Shown piece by piece: positions 35,020-42,248 of a DNA stretch of 64,000 nucleotides; the first letter of the stretch is position 1; each line of letters begins with the position of its first letter. The stretch spans positions 2,046,001 through 2,110,000 of the forward strand of contig JADKAF010000001.1 in NCBI GenBank assembly GCA_016719295.1. Direction: 5' to 3'. A program made the position numbers and the translations under genes. Source of the DNA: Planctomycetota bacterium (GTDB lineage: Bacteria > Planctomycetota > UBA1135 > JADKAF01). A model generated the notes under the pieces. It worked only from the letters and a program-made list of their open reading frames with translations, ran no database searches and was not told the DNA's origin.

Positions 35020-35094
35020 TACAGGGACCGGGACTTGAACCCGGGACCCCCAGATCCACAATCTGGTGCTCTAACCAACTGAGCTATCCCTGCC
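35020..35094 (-). tRNA. tRNA-His (GTG)
   Basis: Complete cloverleaf on the minus strand: D-stem GCTC/GAGC, anticodon stem CCAGA/TCTGG with loop TTGTGGA (anticodon GTG), T-stem CCGGG/CCCGG with TTCAAGT. Acceptor GCAGGGA/TCCCTGT is closed by a G1-U72 wobble. A G at position -1 is encoded, but the discriminator is A73, not the C73 usual for bacterial tRNA-His. CCA is not encoded. Confidence 0.93.
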
Positions 35095-35154
35095 GGAAGG
35101 GCGGAGAGGCTACGGTCCGGCCGAGGGGTCGTCAACAGCGCCGCGGGGTCGCAC

Positions 35155-36189
35155 TCAGACGAGGTCGAAGTCGCCGAAGGTGTAGTACCAATGGTCGCGG
35201 AGCCAGCCCATGTCGCAGGCCTTGGCGAAGTTCCGCGCGACCAGGAAGTACCTCGTCGGGCGCACGCGGAAACCGCGGTCCTGGAAGTGCTCGGACCAGG
35301 GCTCCCAAGTCGGGAAGAGCGCGCTGAGCCGCGGCGCGCTCTCTGCCTGCGCGCGGCCCGCAGCCCAAGCGAGGAGCGCATCCCCCGCCGCGCGGTCGCC
35401 GCTCGGCACCATCCAGTCGACCAGCAACGCGGCGTCCTTGCCGGCGAAGGTGCCGCGGCGGTAGACCGCGAGTCCTCGGGCATCGCTGCCGCCGCGGGCG
35501 CGCGCGATCCCGAAGACGTAGCGGTGACTCGGGTGGTCGGAGTAGCGCCAGCCGAAGTAGGCGGCGTCGCGCACCGCGAGGCAGCGCTGCGAGGGCTGGA
35601 ACGGGCGCCAGAGATTCTCGATCCACTCGCCGACGCGATCGGTCTCCACCACCTCGAGCTCGGCGGGGCCCGGCGGCAGCGCGACCGAGCTCTGCGCATC
35701 GCGTTCGAGCGTGCAGAGCTCGCGCACCATCTCGTATTGGAGGAAGGTCTTCCCGACTCGCCAGGCCTGCGGCACCGGGAGCCCGAACATCACGACGTCC
35801 TTGTCCGCGCCGCCGTAGCGGTCGAAGAACGGGAGCGCGGTGCGCACGAAGATCCCAGGGCGTTTCAAGCCGCGGCGATAGCCGGGATGCGCCATCGAGT
35901 CGACGATCTGCCCGAAGTGCGTGGGCTTGCCGTCGAGCAGCATCCGCACCGGTAGCGAGGCGTACTGCGCCACGACCCGCCCTTCGCTCACCGCCACGAA
36001 GATGCGCCGACCCGCGGGGTTCCTCTCGAAGGCCCAGCGCCAGGTCTCCATCGAGCGCGGTCGAAACGTGACGTCGATCTGCGCGAAGGTCTCGTTGAAG
36101 CAGGCGAGCAAGCTCGCCTCCTCGCCGGAGCGGAGCTCGCGGATCTCGAGCGTAGGGTCCTCGGCGCCCTCGGCGACCACCGCGTCCAT
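35155..36189 (-). CDS. GNAT-family N-acetyltransferase-like protein
   Basis: A 344-residue protein. The first half is GNAT-like (LACFNETFAQIDVTFRPRS, FVAVSEGRVVAQYASLPVRM, IVDSMAHPGYRRGLKRPGIF), where the VxSMxxPxYRRxG segment corresponds to the acetyl-CoA-binding motif. The second half has weaker similarity and may be a second GNAT-like fold, as in two-domain acetyltransferases. The end is WYYTFGDFDLV. Substrate unknown. It is a lone gene between tRNA-His and the tRNA-Sec repeat array. Confidence 0.72.
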   Translation of the reverse strand: MDAVVAEGAEDPTLEIRELRSGEEASLLACFNETFAQIDVTFRPRSMETWRWAFERNPAGRRIFVAVSEGRVVAQYASLPVRMLLDGKPTHFGQIVDSMAHPGYRRGLKRPGIFVRTALPFFDRYGGADKDVVMFGLPVPQAWRVGKTFLQYEMVRELCTLERDAQSSVALPPGPAELEVVETDRVGEWIENLWRPFQPSQRCLAVRDAAYFGWRYSDHPSHRYVFGIARARGGSDARGLAVYRRGTFAGKDAALLVDWMVPSGDRAAGDALLAWAAGRAQAESAPRLSALFPTWEPWSEHFQDRGFRVRPTRYFLVARNFAKACDMGWLRDHWYYTFGDFDLV

Positions 36190-36516
36190 CTCGTCCTCCC
36201 GACCAGGCAGCGAACGGAACCCGCGCGTCCCCCGCGGACGGAGAGCCCCGGAGCATCATCGGCGAGAAGCTCTCCGATTCTCCAGTGTCACCACGCGCCG
36301 CCCCGCGCGTCCTGGCCCTCGTGCTCGGCGCCGCCGGCTAACCGCTCGTCGGCAACTCCCCGTCTCGTTCCCTGCGCGCCGTGCGTCACGACGCGCTGGA
36401 GGCTGCACGACCGCGGCGCCGAGCACTCTTCCCCGCGCCTCGAGCTCCACCTCGGCGAAGGAGCCGGCAAGACCGCTCGCCCCTCAACTCCGCCCGAGAC
36501 ACCGCCCCACCGCACG
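36190..36516. other. 327-bp non-coding stretch beyond the tRNA-Sec repeat array
   Basis: No gene is supported here. It is the region upstream of the acetyltransferase gene, so its promoter should lie in it. No repeat units of the neighbouring array were found before 36517. Confidence 0.4.
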
Positions 36517-36779
36517 CGCTCCAACACCGCCCGGTGTTGGGCCAGCAAACAACTCGCTCCATGACCGTCAGGTGATGGACCAGCAAACCACGCGCTCCAA
36601 CACCGTCAGGTGTTGGGCCAGTAAACAACGCGCTCCAACACCGTCAGGTGTTGGGCCAGTAAACAACGCGCTCCAACACCGTCAGGTGTTGGGCCAAAAA
36701 ACACCGCGCTCCAACACCGTCAGGTGTTGGGCCAAGAAACACCGCGCTCCAACACCGTCAGGTGTTGGGCCAAGAAACA
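36517..36779 (-). repeat. Tandem hairpin array downstream of tRNA-Sec (7 units, 38-bp period)
   Basis: Seven units start at 36517, 36555, 36593, 36631, 36669, 36707 and 36745. On the minus strand each has stem-loop CCAACACC-TGAC-GGTGTTGG followed by AGCGCG and a T-rich linker (TTGTTT or GTGTTT). The most distal unit has loop GGGC, and the second most distal has an altered stem (CCATCACC/GGTCATGG) in which one pair is swapped consistently. The array abuts the CCA end of tRNA-Sec and reads in the same direction. Confidence 0.92.
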
Positions 36780-36876
36780 TGGCGGGAGCGCATGGGAATC
36801 GAACCCACCGAGCGCGCTGTACACGCACCCCAACGGCTTTGAAGGCCGTGCGCCACACCAGCGACGATCCGCTCCC
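36780..36876 (-). tRNA. selC: Selenocysteine tRNA (TCA)
   Basis: A 97-nt tRNA-Sec on the minus strand: long D-stem CGTCGC/GTGGCG, anticodon stem ACGGC/GCCGT with loop CTTCAAA (anticodon TCA, reads UGA), a 7-bp variable arm with loop TGTACAG, T-arm TGGG/CCCA, discriminator G and an encoded CCA. The acceptor pairs for seven bases and then has a G-G mismatch at position 8. Layout and length match bacterial tRNA-Sec. Confidence 0.96.
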
Positions 36877-36947
36877 GCAGAGAGGCGGCGCAGGATAGCA
36901 GGCGAACGCGCGGGGAAAAGCGGTCAGGCGAAATCGCGTCGGCGGGC

Positions 36948-37343
36948 TCAGCGCTGCGCGAGCAACGCCGCCACCTGCGAGAGGAGCTCGTACGAGCGGA
37001 AGGGCTTCCGGAGCGCGCGTAGCCAAGCCCCGCTCGCGCGGAGGTCCGGCAAGGCGCCGGCGTCCTCGGCGGTGGCGAGGAGGATGCGCACCTCGGGATG
37101 CAGCGCACGCAGCTCGCGGATCAGCTCCACGCCCGAGACGCCCGGCATGTTCCAGTCGAGCACGACGACGGGGAAGCGCTGAGGGGCCGCGCGGAAGTGG
37201 CGCAGCGCTTCGCCTCCGTTCGCCGCCCCGAGCGCCGCGAAGCCGGCCTTCGTCAGCGCCGCGAGCCCGGCCTCGCGCAGGATCTCCTCGTCCTCGACGT
37301 AGAGCACGAAGTGGTCTGCGCCGCCCTCGGCCGCCGTGCTCAT
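36948..37343 (-). CDS. Single-domain response regulator (receiver only)
   Basis: A 131-residue CheY-like receiver. The acidic pocket is at YVEDEEIL (about residues 16-18), the phosphoacceptor Asp at about 63 (VVLDWNMPGVSG), Thr at ILLATAED and the conserved Lys at LRKPFRSYEL. There is no output domain, so it must act through protein contacts. ATG overlaps the selD stop as ATGA, so it is translated from the selenocysteine-locus transcript. No kinase is adjacent. A link between phospho-signalling and selenium metabolism is only suggested by position. Confidence 0.88.
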   Translation of the reverse strand: MSTAAEGGADHFVLYVEDEEILREAGLAALTKAGFAALGAANGGEALRHFRAAPQRFPVVVLDWNMPGVSGVELIRELRALHPEVRILLATAEDAGALPDLRASGAWLRALRKPFRSYELLSQVAALLAQR

Positions 37344-38410
37344 GCTCCGATCGCTCCCGCGCCGAGCTCGAGCCGCACCGCCCGATCCCCCGGCGCGTCC
37401 ACGCGTCCGACGTGCCAGGCCTCTTCCCCGCGAGCGCGCAGCGCCGCCCGGAAGGCCTCGCCGCGCGCGGGATCGACGGCGACCAGCAGGCCGCCGGAGG
37501 TCTCGGCGTCGAGGCAGAGCTTCGCGCGCCATTCCTCGACCGCCGGATCGATCCAGCCGATCTCGGCGAGGAAGTCGCGCGAGCGATTCGCGCCGCCCGA
37601 GAAGCAGCCCTGCTGCGCAAGCTCCGCCGCGCCCAGCGCCAGCGGGATGCGCGCGGCCTCGAGCACGAGCGTGACGCGGCTGGCGCGCGCGATGTTCGCG
37701 GCGTGGCCGAGCAATCCGAAGCCCGTGACATCCGTCGCGGCGTGCACCCCGATCTCGCGCATGGCGAGCGAAGCGTTGCGGTTCAGGCGCGCGAGCTGCG
37801 CGTGCGCGGCGTCGAGCCAAGCAGGCTGCGTGAGCTGCTTCTTGATACCGGTGGTCACGGCGCCCATGCCGATCGGCTTCGTGAGGTAGAGCAGATCACC
37901 GGCTCGCGCGCGGTCGTTGGGAACGAGCCGCGCCGGATCGACTTCACCGGTCACGCTGAAGCCGAACCAGATCTCCGCGGAGCGCACGGTGTGACCGCCG
38001 GCGATCGCGGCTCCCGCTTCGCGCACCTTGTCGAAGCCGCCGCGCAGGATCGCGCGCACGATCTCCGCATCGAAGCCCGCGGGGAAGCCGGCGATGCACA
38101 GCGCCGACACCGGCGTTCCGCCCATCGCGTACACATCCGAGAGCGCGTTCGCCGCGGCGATCGCGCCGTAGTGCCACGGATCGTCGACCACCGGTGGAAA
38201 GAAGTCGAGCGTCTGCACGAGGGCTCGACCTTCGACGAAACGCACGATGCCGGCGTCGGCGAAGTTCTCGGGTCCGACGATCAAGCGCTCGTCGGCGAAG
38301 TATCCCTCCATCCCGCGCATCACGTGCGCGAGGTCCTTTTGGGACATCTTCGCCGCTCACCCCGAGCAGGAAGCGTAGTTCGTCAACCGCGCGTGCAGTG
38401 CATCCGCCAT
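37340..38410 (-). CDS. selD: Selenide, water dikinase SelD, itself a selenoprotein (UGA = Sec18)
   Basis: SelD makes selenophosphate from selenide and ATP for Sec-tRNA synthesis. Reading from ATG at 38410 (GAGGATGA upstream) gives M-A-D-A-L-H-A-RLTNYASCSG, then in-frame TGA at 38357-38359, then AAKMSQKDLAHVM. This is the family N-terminus RLTxYS..G(U/C)xxK with Sec at residue 18 and the catalytic Lys at 21. The rest is a normal SelD: TLDFFPPVVDDPWHYGAIAA, NALSDVYAMGG, GGHTVRSAEI and ATDVTGFGLLGHA. With Sec read through, it has 356 residues. A start at 38347 would lack the active site. selA, selC and a SECIS hairpin support readthrough. Confidence 0.93.
38312..38332 (-). promoter_or_regulatory. 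Candidate bacterial SECIS hairpin in selD
   Basis: In the selD message, bases 25-31 after the UGA (CUCGCGC) pair with bases 39-45 (GCGCGGG) through seven pairs including one G.U, and an A-U closes a five-base loop CGUGA. The loop lies within the usual distance from the UGA and has G at its second position, matching the general description of bacterial SECIS elements. A smaller GUCC/GGAC hairpin starts exactly 11 bases after the UGA as an alternative. Confidence 0.6.
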
Positions 38411-38427
38411 GACTTCATCCTCTGCGA

Positions 38428-38528
38428 AACCGAACGTACGGTGCCAGAGCAATTTCCTCCGGTTACCACCTGAGCTGGTTCAACGGCTTACGCCGTCGAG
38501 ACCGTGCTCTGGCACCGCACGTTCGGTT
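38428..38528 (-). ncRNA. Structured 101-nt RNA-like element between the giant gene and selD
   Basis: Arms of 24 bases (38428-38451 and 38505-38528) pair perfectly on the minus strand, counting one G.U that would be an A-C mismatch on the plus strand. Inside (38452-38504) a CGGT/ACCG helix encloses a 7-bp hairpin CGACGGC-GTAA-GCCGTTG with a GNRA loop and a hairpin ACCA/TGGT with loop GCTCAGG, followed by an unpaired GGAGGAAAT. It begins in the upstream stop codon and ends about 17 bases before the selD ATG. It could be a leader element, processed RNA, elaborate terminator or MITE. No known family was recognised. Confidence 0.6.
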
Positions 38529-41500
38529 ACTCGCGCCAGGGAGCAGGGAGATCCGAACCCAGGCTCTCTTGCAAGGTGCGCGCTCGGGCGCGCTCGGGCT
38601 CGGCGAGAGCTTCGAGGCCGAGCGCGCGCCAGCGCTCGGCGGCGCAGCGCGCGGACTCGAGCTCGCGCAGGCGTTCGAAGGACGCGCGCGAATCCGTGGA
38701 GGCGCCGAGCCATTGCAGGAGGGCGTCTTCGCTCGCGGTCGGCTTCGCGGTGGCGGGGAGCGCTTCGCGCAGCTTCGCGCCGGGCTTCGGCCCGGCCTTC
38801 GCGAGCGCCTTCTCGAGCGCCTTGTCGAAGCGCTCGGCGCTGCGCGCGCCGCGCGTCTTCTCGAGGGCGGCGAGCAGCGGCTCGAAGAAGGTGGAACGCA
38901 GCTCGTCGCGGCCCCATAGGAGATGCGTGCGCGCGTCGCGCACGCGCTCTTCCTTCTCGCAGCTCGCGGCGAGTGAGGCGATCTTCTCGGCGAGGCGCTC
39001 CGCGCGCTCGACGTAGCCCTTGGCCTCGGCGATCAGCGGATGCTCGCCGGGGACGGCGGCCAAGCGATCGAAGGTCGCGAGGGCTTCGCGATAGCGCCCG
39101 GCGAGGAAGTCCTCGCGCGCCGCGGACAAGCTCTCGCGCAGCGCGGCGATGCCGTCGAGCCCGCGCTGGCGCGCGAGATCCTCGATGGGCGCATCGAGCT
39201 TCGAGCCTTGGCCCTTCTGCCACTCCGGCGTGCCTTCCCACGCGACGCGGCCGTCGATGTCGAGCAAGTAGACGCGCGGCAAGCCGAGCTCGAAGAGCGC
39301 GTACGCCTTCAGCGTCTCGCCGGTGATGGGCTCGAGCGCCACCGGCAGCTCGAGCTTCTTCTGCGCGAGGAACCCGCGCACCACCTCCGGCGCTTGATTG
39401 GAGAACGCGAGCAAGCGGAAGCCGCGCCGCTCGAGCTCCGCTCTTCGCTCCTGCAGATACGGCAAGCAGGGCACCGCCGACTCCGACTCGGGGCTGAAGA
39501 AGCAGAGCACGAGCGGAGCACCGAGCGCGGCATCGAGATCGGCCGCGGCGCGCTCCACGTTCAGCGTCTCGCTCACCTGCAGCGCGGGCGGTGCGCTGCC
39601 CCGGTAGCTCTTCTGCCCCGCCGGCGCGCGCTGTGGCGGCCGCGGAGCGGCCGCGAGCTCACCTTCCTCCGCTTCGTGCACGCCGCGCACGAAGAGGCGC
39701 GGCAGGCGCGCGTCCGTCTCGCGGTAGCGCATGCGCCGGAACTCCGCCTCGCCCTCGCCGAGGACGATGCCGAGATCGCCCCGCAGCTCGGCAGCGCTCT
39801 CGTAGCGCCGCTCCTCCACCGCTCGATCGTCGATCCACACCGTGACCAGGTTCGCGCGCACGTCGACGCGGAGCTTGGTCCAGCTCTGCGCTTGCACGCC
39901 GCTCGTGACGCGCCGATGCAGCTTCCAATCGCCATCGCGCGTCGCGAGGTCGAGATAGCCCTCCGGCAGCAGCATCGCGGACTGGAAGATCTCGTCGGAC
40001 TTCGAGCCGAACGCGATGCCGAAGAGCCGGCAGCTCTTCGGAGCGCGCACCTCGGCCTCGAAGGAGAAATCGCCGCGCACCACGCGATCGACGAAGAAGA
40101 CGCTGTAGTCGAAGACCTTGGCTTCGCGGATCCCCGTCGTCGGCCCCTTCTCCTCCACCTTCTTCTCCACGCGCCCGATGAGCACGCCGTTCTCGACGCG
40201 GAAGGCGCGCGGCGAGCGCTCGGAGAACCAGCCCTTCGTGTCGTCCTCGTTGAAGAGGCTCACCCAGCGCTCGAGGGCGAGCGCCTCGCGCTGCTGCAGC
40301 GAGCGCCAGAGCAGCACGGCCGCCTCATCGGGATCGTCCTCGGTGACGAAGAAGCGCACCACGCGCAGCGCCATGCGCGGCAGCTCGTCGTCCTGGTAGC
40401 GCTTGGCGAGGCGCAGCGCGTCCTCGTCGAAGAGAGCGCGCGCCTTCTCCCACGCGCGCCAGGCGGGCTCCAAGGCCTGGACGCGCTCGCGCGCCTGCTC
40501 GAGGAGCGGATCGTCCTCGATGCCGAGATAGTGCGCGAGGCTGAGCACCCGTCGGTACGTACCCGCGGCGCGATCGGGGAGCTTCCGCTCGTCGAGCAGC
40601 GTGGCGAGCTTCCACAGCGCATCGAGCGCTTCCGGCGCGTCGCGGAGCGCGCGCTCGTACATCTCGATCGCGCGCTCGGGTTTGCTCGCGCGCAGCGCAT
40701 CGGCGCGCGCCACCAGCTCGAGCGCCGCCTTGCCGCGCCCGAGATAGGCCTCGTGGCGCGCGAGGATCCACGCGCGCCAGCGCGCCTCGAAGTCCGCCAG
40801 GCTCTTCACCTCCGGCACCTTGGGCTCGGTGACGAAGAACTGCACGAAGCGCTCGACGTGCTCGCGCGTGCCGCGATAGGTCGAGCGGTACTGCGCGAGG
40901 CGCTCGCGGTAGAGGAAGTTCCCCTCCGCGTCCTCGCAGTTGTAGAGGTAGTAGACGATGCCCCAGCCGTACGGATAGTAGATGCGGTAGTCGTCGACCT
41001 GCCCCGTGATGATCGAGGTCAAGCTCTCGGGATCGCTCTTCAGCGAATCGACGAGGGGCATCAAGCGCCCAGGGGCGACGAGGTTCCACTCCACGCGCCC
41101 GTTCGAGAGGAGCTCGGCTCCTTCGAAGAAGGACGCCAAGCCTTCGTTCAGCCACGACGGCACGCCGCTCGAGGTGAGCGAGACGAACTGGTGCGACGCT
41201 TCGTGGAAGAGCGTCTGCAGGAGGCCGCGCATCGAGCCTCCGGCGCCGCCGCGCGGATCGTAGGTCACCACCGCGCGCCCGTTGAAGTGCCCGCCCGCCC
41301 ACTCCGCCGGCGGCTGCCCCTTCTCCATGTACTCGGCGCGGTCGCGGTAGATCTCGACGTCGATGCGCGGCGTCGGGTCGTCCTCCTCCATGCCGTAGAA
41401 GATGCGATAGAAGCGGTTCATCTGCTCCATCGCCAGCGCAGTGAGCTCCAGCACCTGATAGCCGGCGTTGGTGATGGTGATGTAGTTCGGCGTCTCCTTG

Positions 41501-42174
41501 CGCGCGGCCTTCTCCCAGGTCGCGTGCTCGGCGTCGAAGCGCGCGATCCATTCTGGGCCGACGGCGTTCAGCGGATCGTCCGCGCCGGCGACGCCGCGGC
41601 GCGCGAGCTCGTCGCCGCCTTCGCTCTGCACGCGCTTCAAGCCGGCGCGCGCGCGCTCGTCCGTCGGTGCAAGGCGCGCCATCTCCTCGTAGAGCGACAA
41701 GGCCGAATGCCAGCGCTGCTTGCCGGCCGCCGCCTTCGCGAGCTTGTCGATCTCTGCGAGCAGCTCCTCGCGCAGCTCCGCCAGCGTCGTCGCCGCCGGG
41801 TCCTCGGCGAGGAGGCGCTCCTTCGCGGCCGCGACGCGAGCGCGGTCCTCGGCCGAGAGATCGCTTCGACGCGTGCCGTGCTCGACGATCTCGTGCAAGG
41901 TGACGACCAGGAGATCCCGATCGCCCTGCGCCTCGGCCGTCGTCGCCACGCAGGCGAGCGCTTCGAGTTGGCGCGGATCGATCTCGAGCACGCGCTCCGC
42001 GGCGATTCTCGCGTCGTCCCAGCGCTGGGCCGCGAGCGCCTCGCGCTGCGCCGCGAGGAAACGCGTGATGGCGTCGGAGGCGTCGGCCGCGCGCGAAACG
42101 GTGCTACCGAACGACGCCGCGAGCGCCGCGAGCAGAAGAGCGCCGCGGCAACGAATGAGGAGTTCTCGAAGCAT
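38527..42174 (-). CDS. Giant secreted TPR / metallopeptidase / DUF1080-like / redoxin-fold protein
   Basis: A 1215-residue exported protein (signal peptide to about residue 30). Residues about 35-190 look TPR-like. Residues about 230-480 are DUF1570-like with a gluzincin zinc site HEASH at 324-328 and Glu at about 344 (WLNEGLASFFE). TPRs follow (about 480-640), then a DUF1080/lectin-like sandwich (about 660-830: GDFSFEAEVRAPKSCRLFG, TKLRVDVRANLVTVWIDD). A thioredoxin-fold domain follows (about 870-1000: LVLCFFSPESESAVPC) in which the usual CxxC is replaced by a single late Cys. A helical tail ends it. The function is probably extracytoplasmic proteolysis or scaffolding. It lies between selA and selD in one direction, an unusual position. 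Confidence 0.72.
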   Translation of the reverse strand: MLRELLIRCRGALLLAALAASFGSTVSRAADASDAITRFLAAQREALAAQRWDDARIAAERVLEIDPRQLEALACVATTAEAQGDRDLLVVTLHEIVEHGTRRSDLSAEDRARVAAAKERLLAEDPAATTLAELREELLAEIDKLAKAAAGKQRWHSALSLYEEMARLAPTDERARAGLKRVQSEGGDELARRGVAGADDPLNAVGPEWIARFDAEHATWEKAARKETPNYITITNAGYQVLELTALAMEQMNRFYRIFYGMEEDDPTPRIDVEIYRDRAEYMEKGQPPAEWAGGHFNGRAVVTYDPRGGAGGSMRGLLQTLFHEASHQFVSLTSSGVPSWLNEGLASFFEGAELLSNGRVEWNLVAPGRLMPLVDSLKSDPESLTSIITGQVDDYRIYYPYGWGIVYYLYNCEDAEGNFLYRERLAQYRSTYRGTREHVERFVQFFVTEPKVPEVKSLADFEARWRAWILARHEAYLGRGKAALELVARADALRASKPERAIEMYERALRDAPEALDALWKLATLLDERKLPDRAAGTYRRVLSLAHYLGIEDDPLLEQARERVQALEPAWRAWEKARALFDEDALRLAKRYQDDELPRMALRVVRFFVTEDDPDEAAVLLWRSLQQREALALERWVSLFNEDDTKGWFSERSPRAFRVENGVLIGRVEKKVEEKGPTTGIREAKVFDYSVFFVDRVVRGDFSFEAEVRAPKSCRLFGIAFGSKSDEIFQSAMLLPEGYLDLATRDGDWKLHRRVTSGVQAQSWTKLRVDVRANLVTVWIDDRAVEERRYESAAELRGDLGIVLGEGEAEFRRMRYRETDARLPRLFVRGVHEAEEGELAAAPRPPQRAPAGQKSYRGSAPPALQVSETLNVERAAADLDAALGAPLVLCFFSPESESAVPCLPYLQERRAELERRGFRLLAFSNQAPEVVRGFLAQKKLELPVALEPITGETLKAYALFELGLPRVYLLDIDGRVAWEGTPEWQKGQGSKLDAPIEDLARQRGLDGIAALRESLSAAREDFLAGRYREALATFDRLAAVPGEHPLIAEAKGYVERAERLAEKIASLAASCEKEERVRDARTHLLWGRDELRSTFFEPLLAALEKTRGARSAERFDKALEKALAKAGPKPGAKLREALPATAKPTASEDALLQWLGASTDSRASFERLRELESARCAAERWRALGLEALAEPERARARTLQESLGSDLPAPWRE

Positions 42175-42248
42175 GGAGGCGAAGAGCTTCTAGGCGTGAG
42201 GCGAGGTTCGCCGCAGGAAGGGAGCGCGACGGGCAGAGCCCGTGCGCT

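Noticed and set aside
36517..36779. Possible CRISPR array because of regular 38-bp repeats
   Set aside because: The whole unit is repeated, with no variable spacers, and no cas genes are near. The unit is a hairpin tied to a tRNA end.
38345..38347. selD start at 38347
   Set aside because: It would delete the active-site segment. The upstream frame with one UGA restores the family N-terminus.
38428..38528. Possible SRP RNA, because UGAACC, UCAGGU and CCGGAGGAA resemble the conserved domain
   Set aside because: The GGAA tetraloop in its stem and the AGCAG side are not intact, an insertion separates the motifs, and the better fold is a multi-hairpin junction.
38428..38528. Possible integron attC site following a stop codon
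   Set aside because: End boxes do not match RYYYAAC/GTTRRRY, no second site lies before the upstream gene, and no integrase is present.
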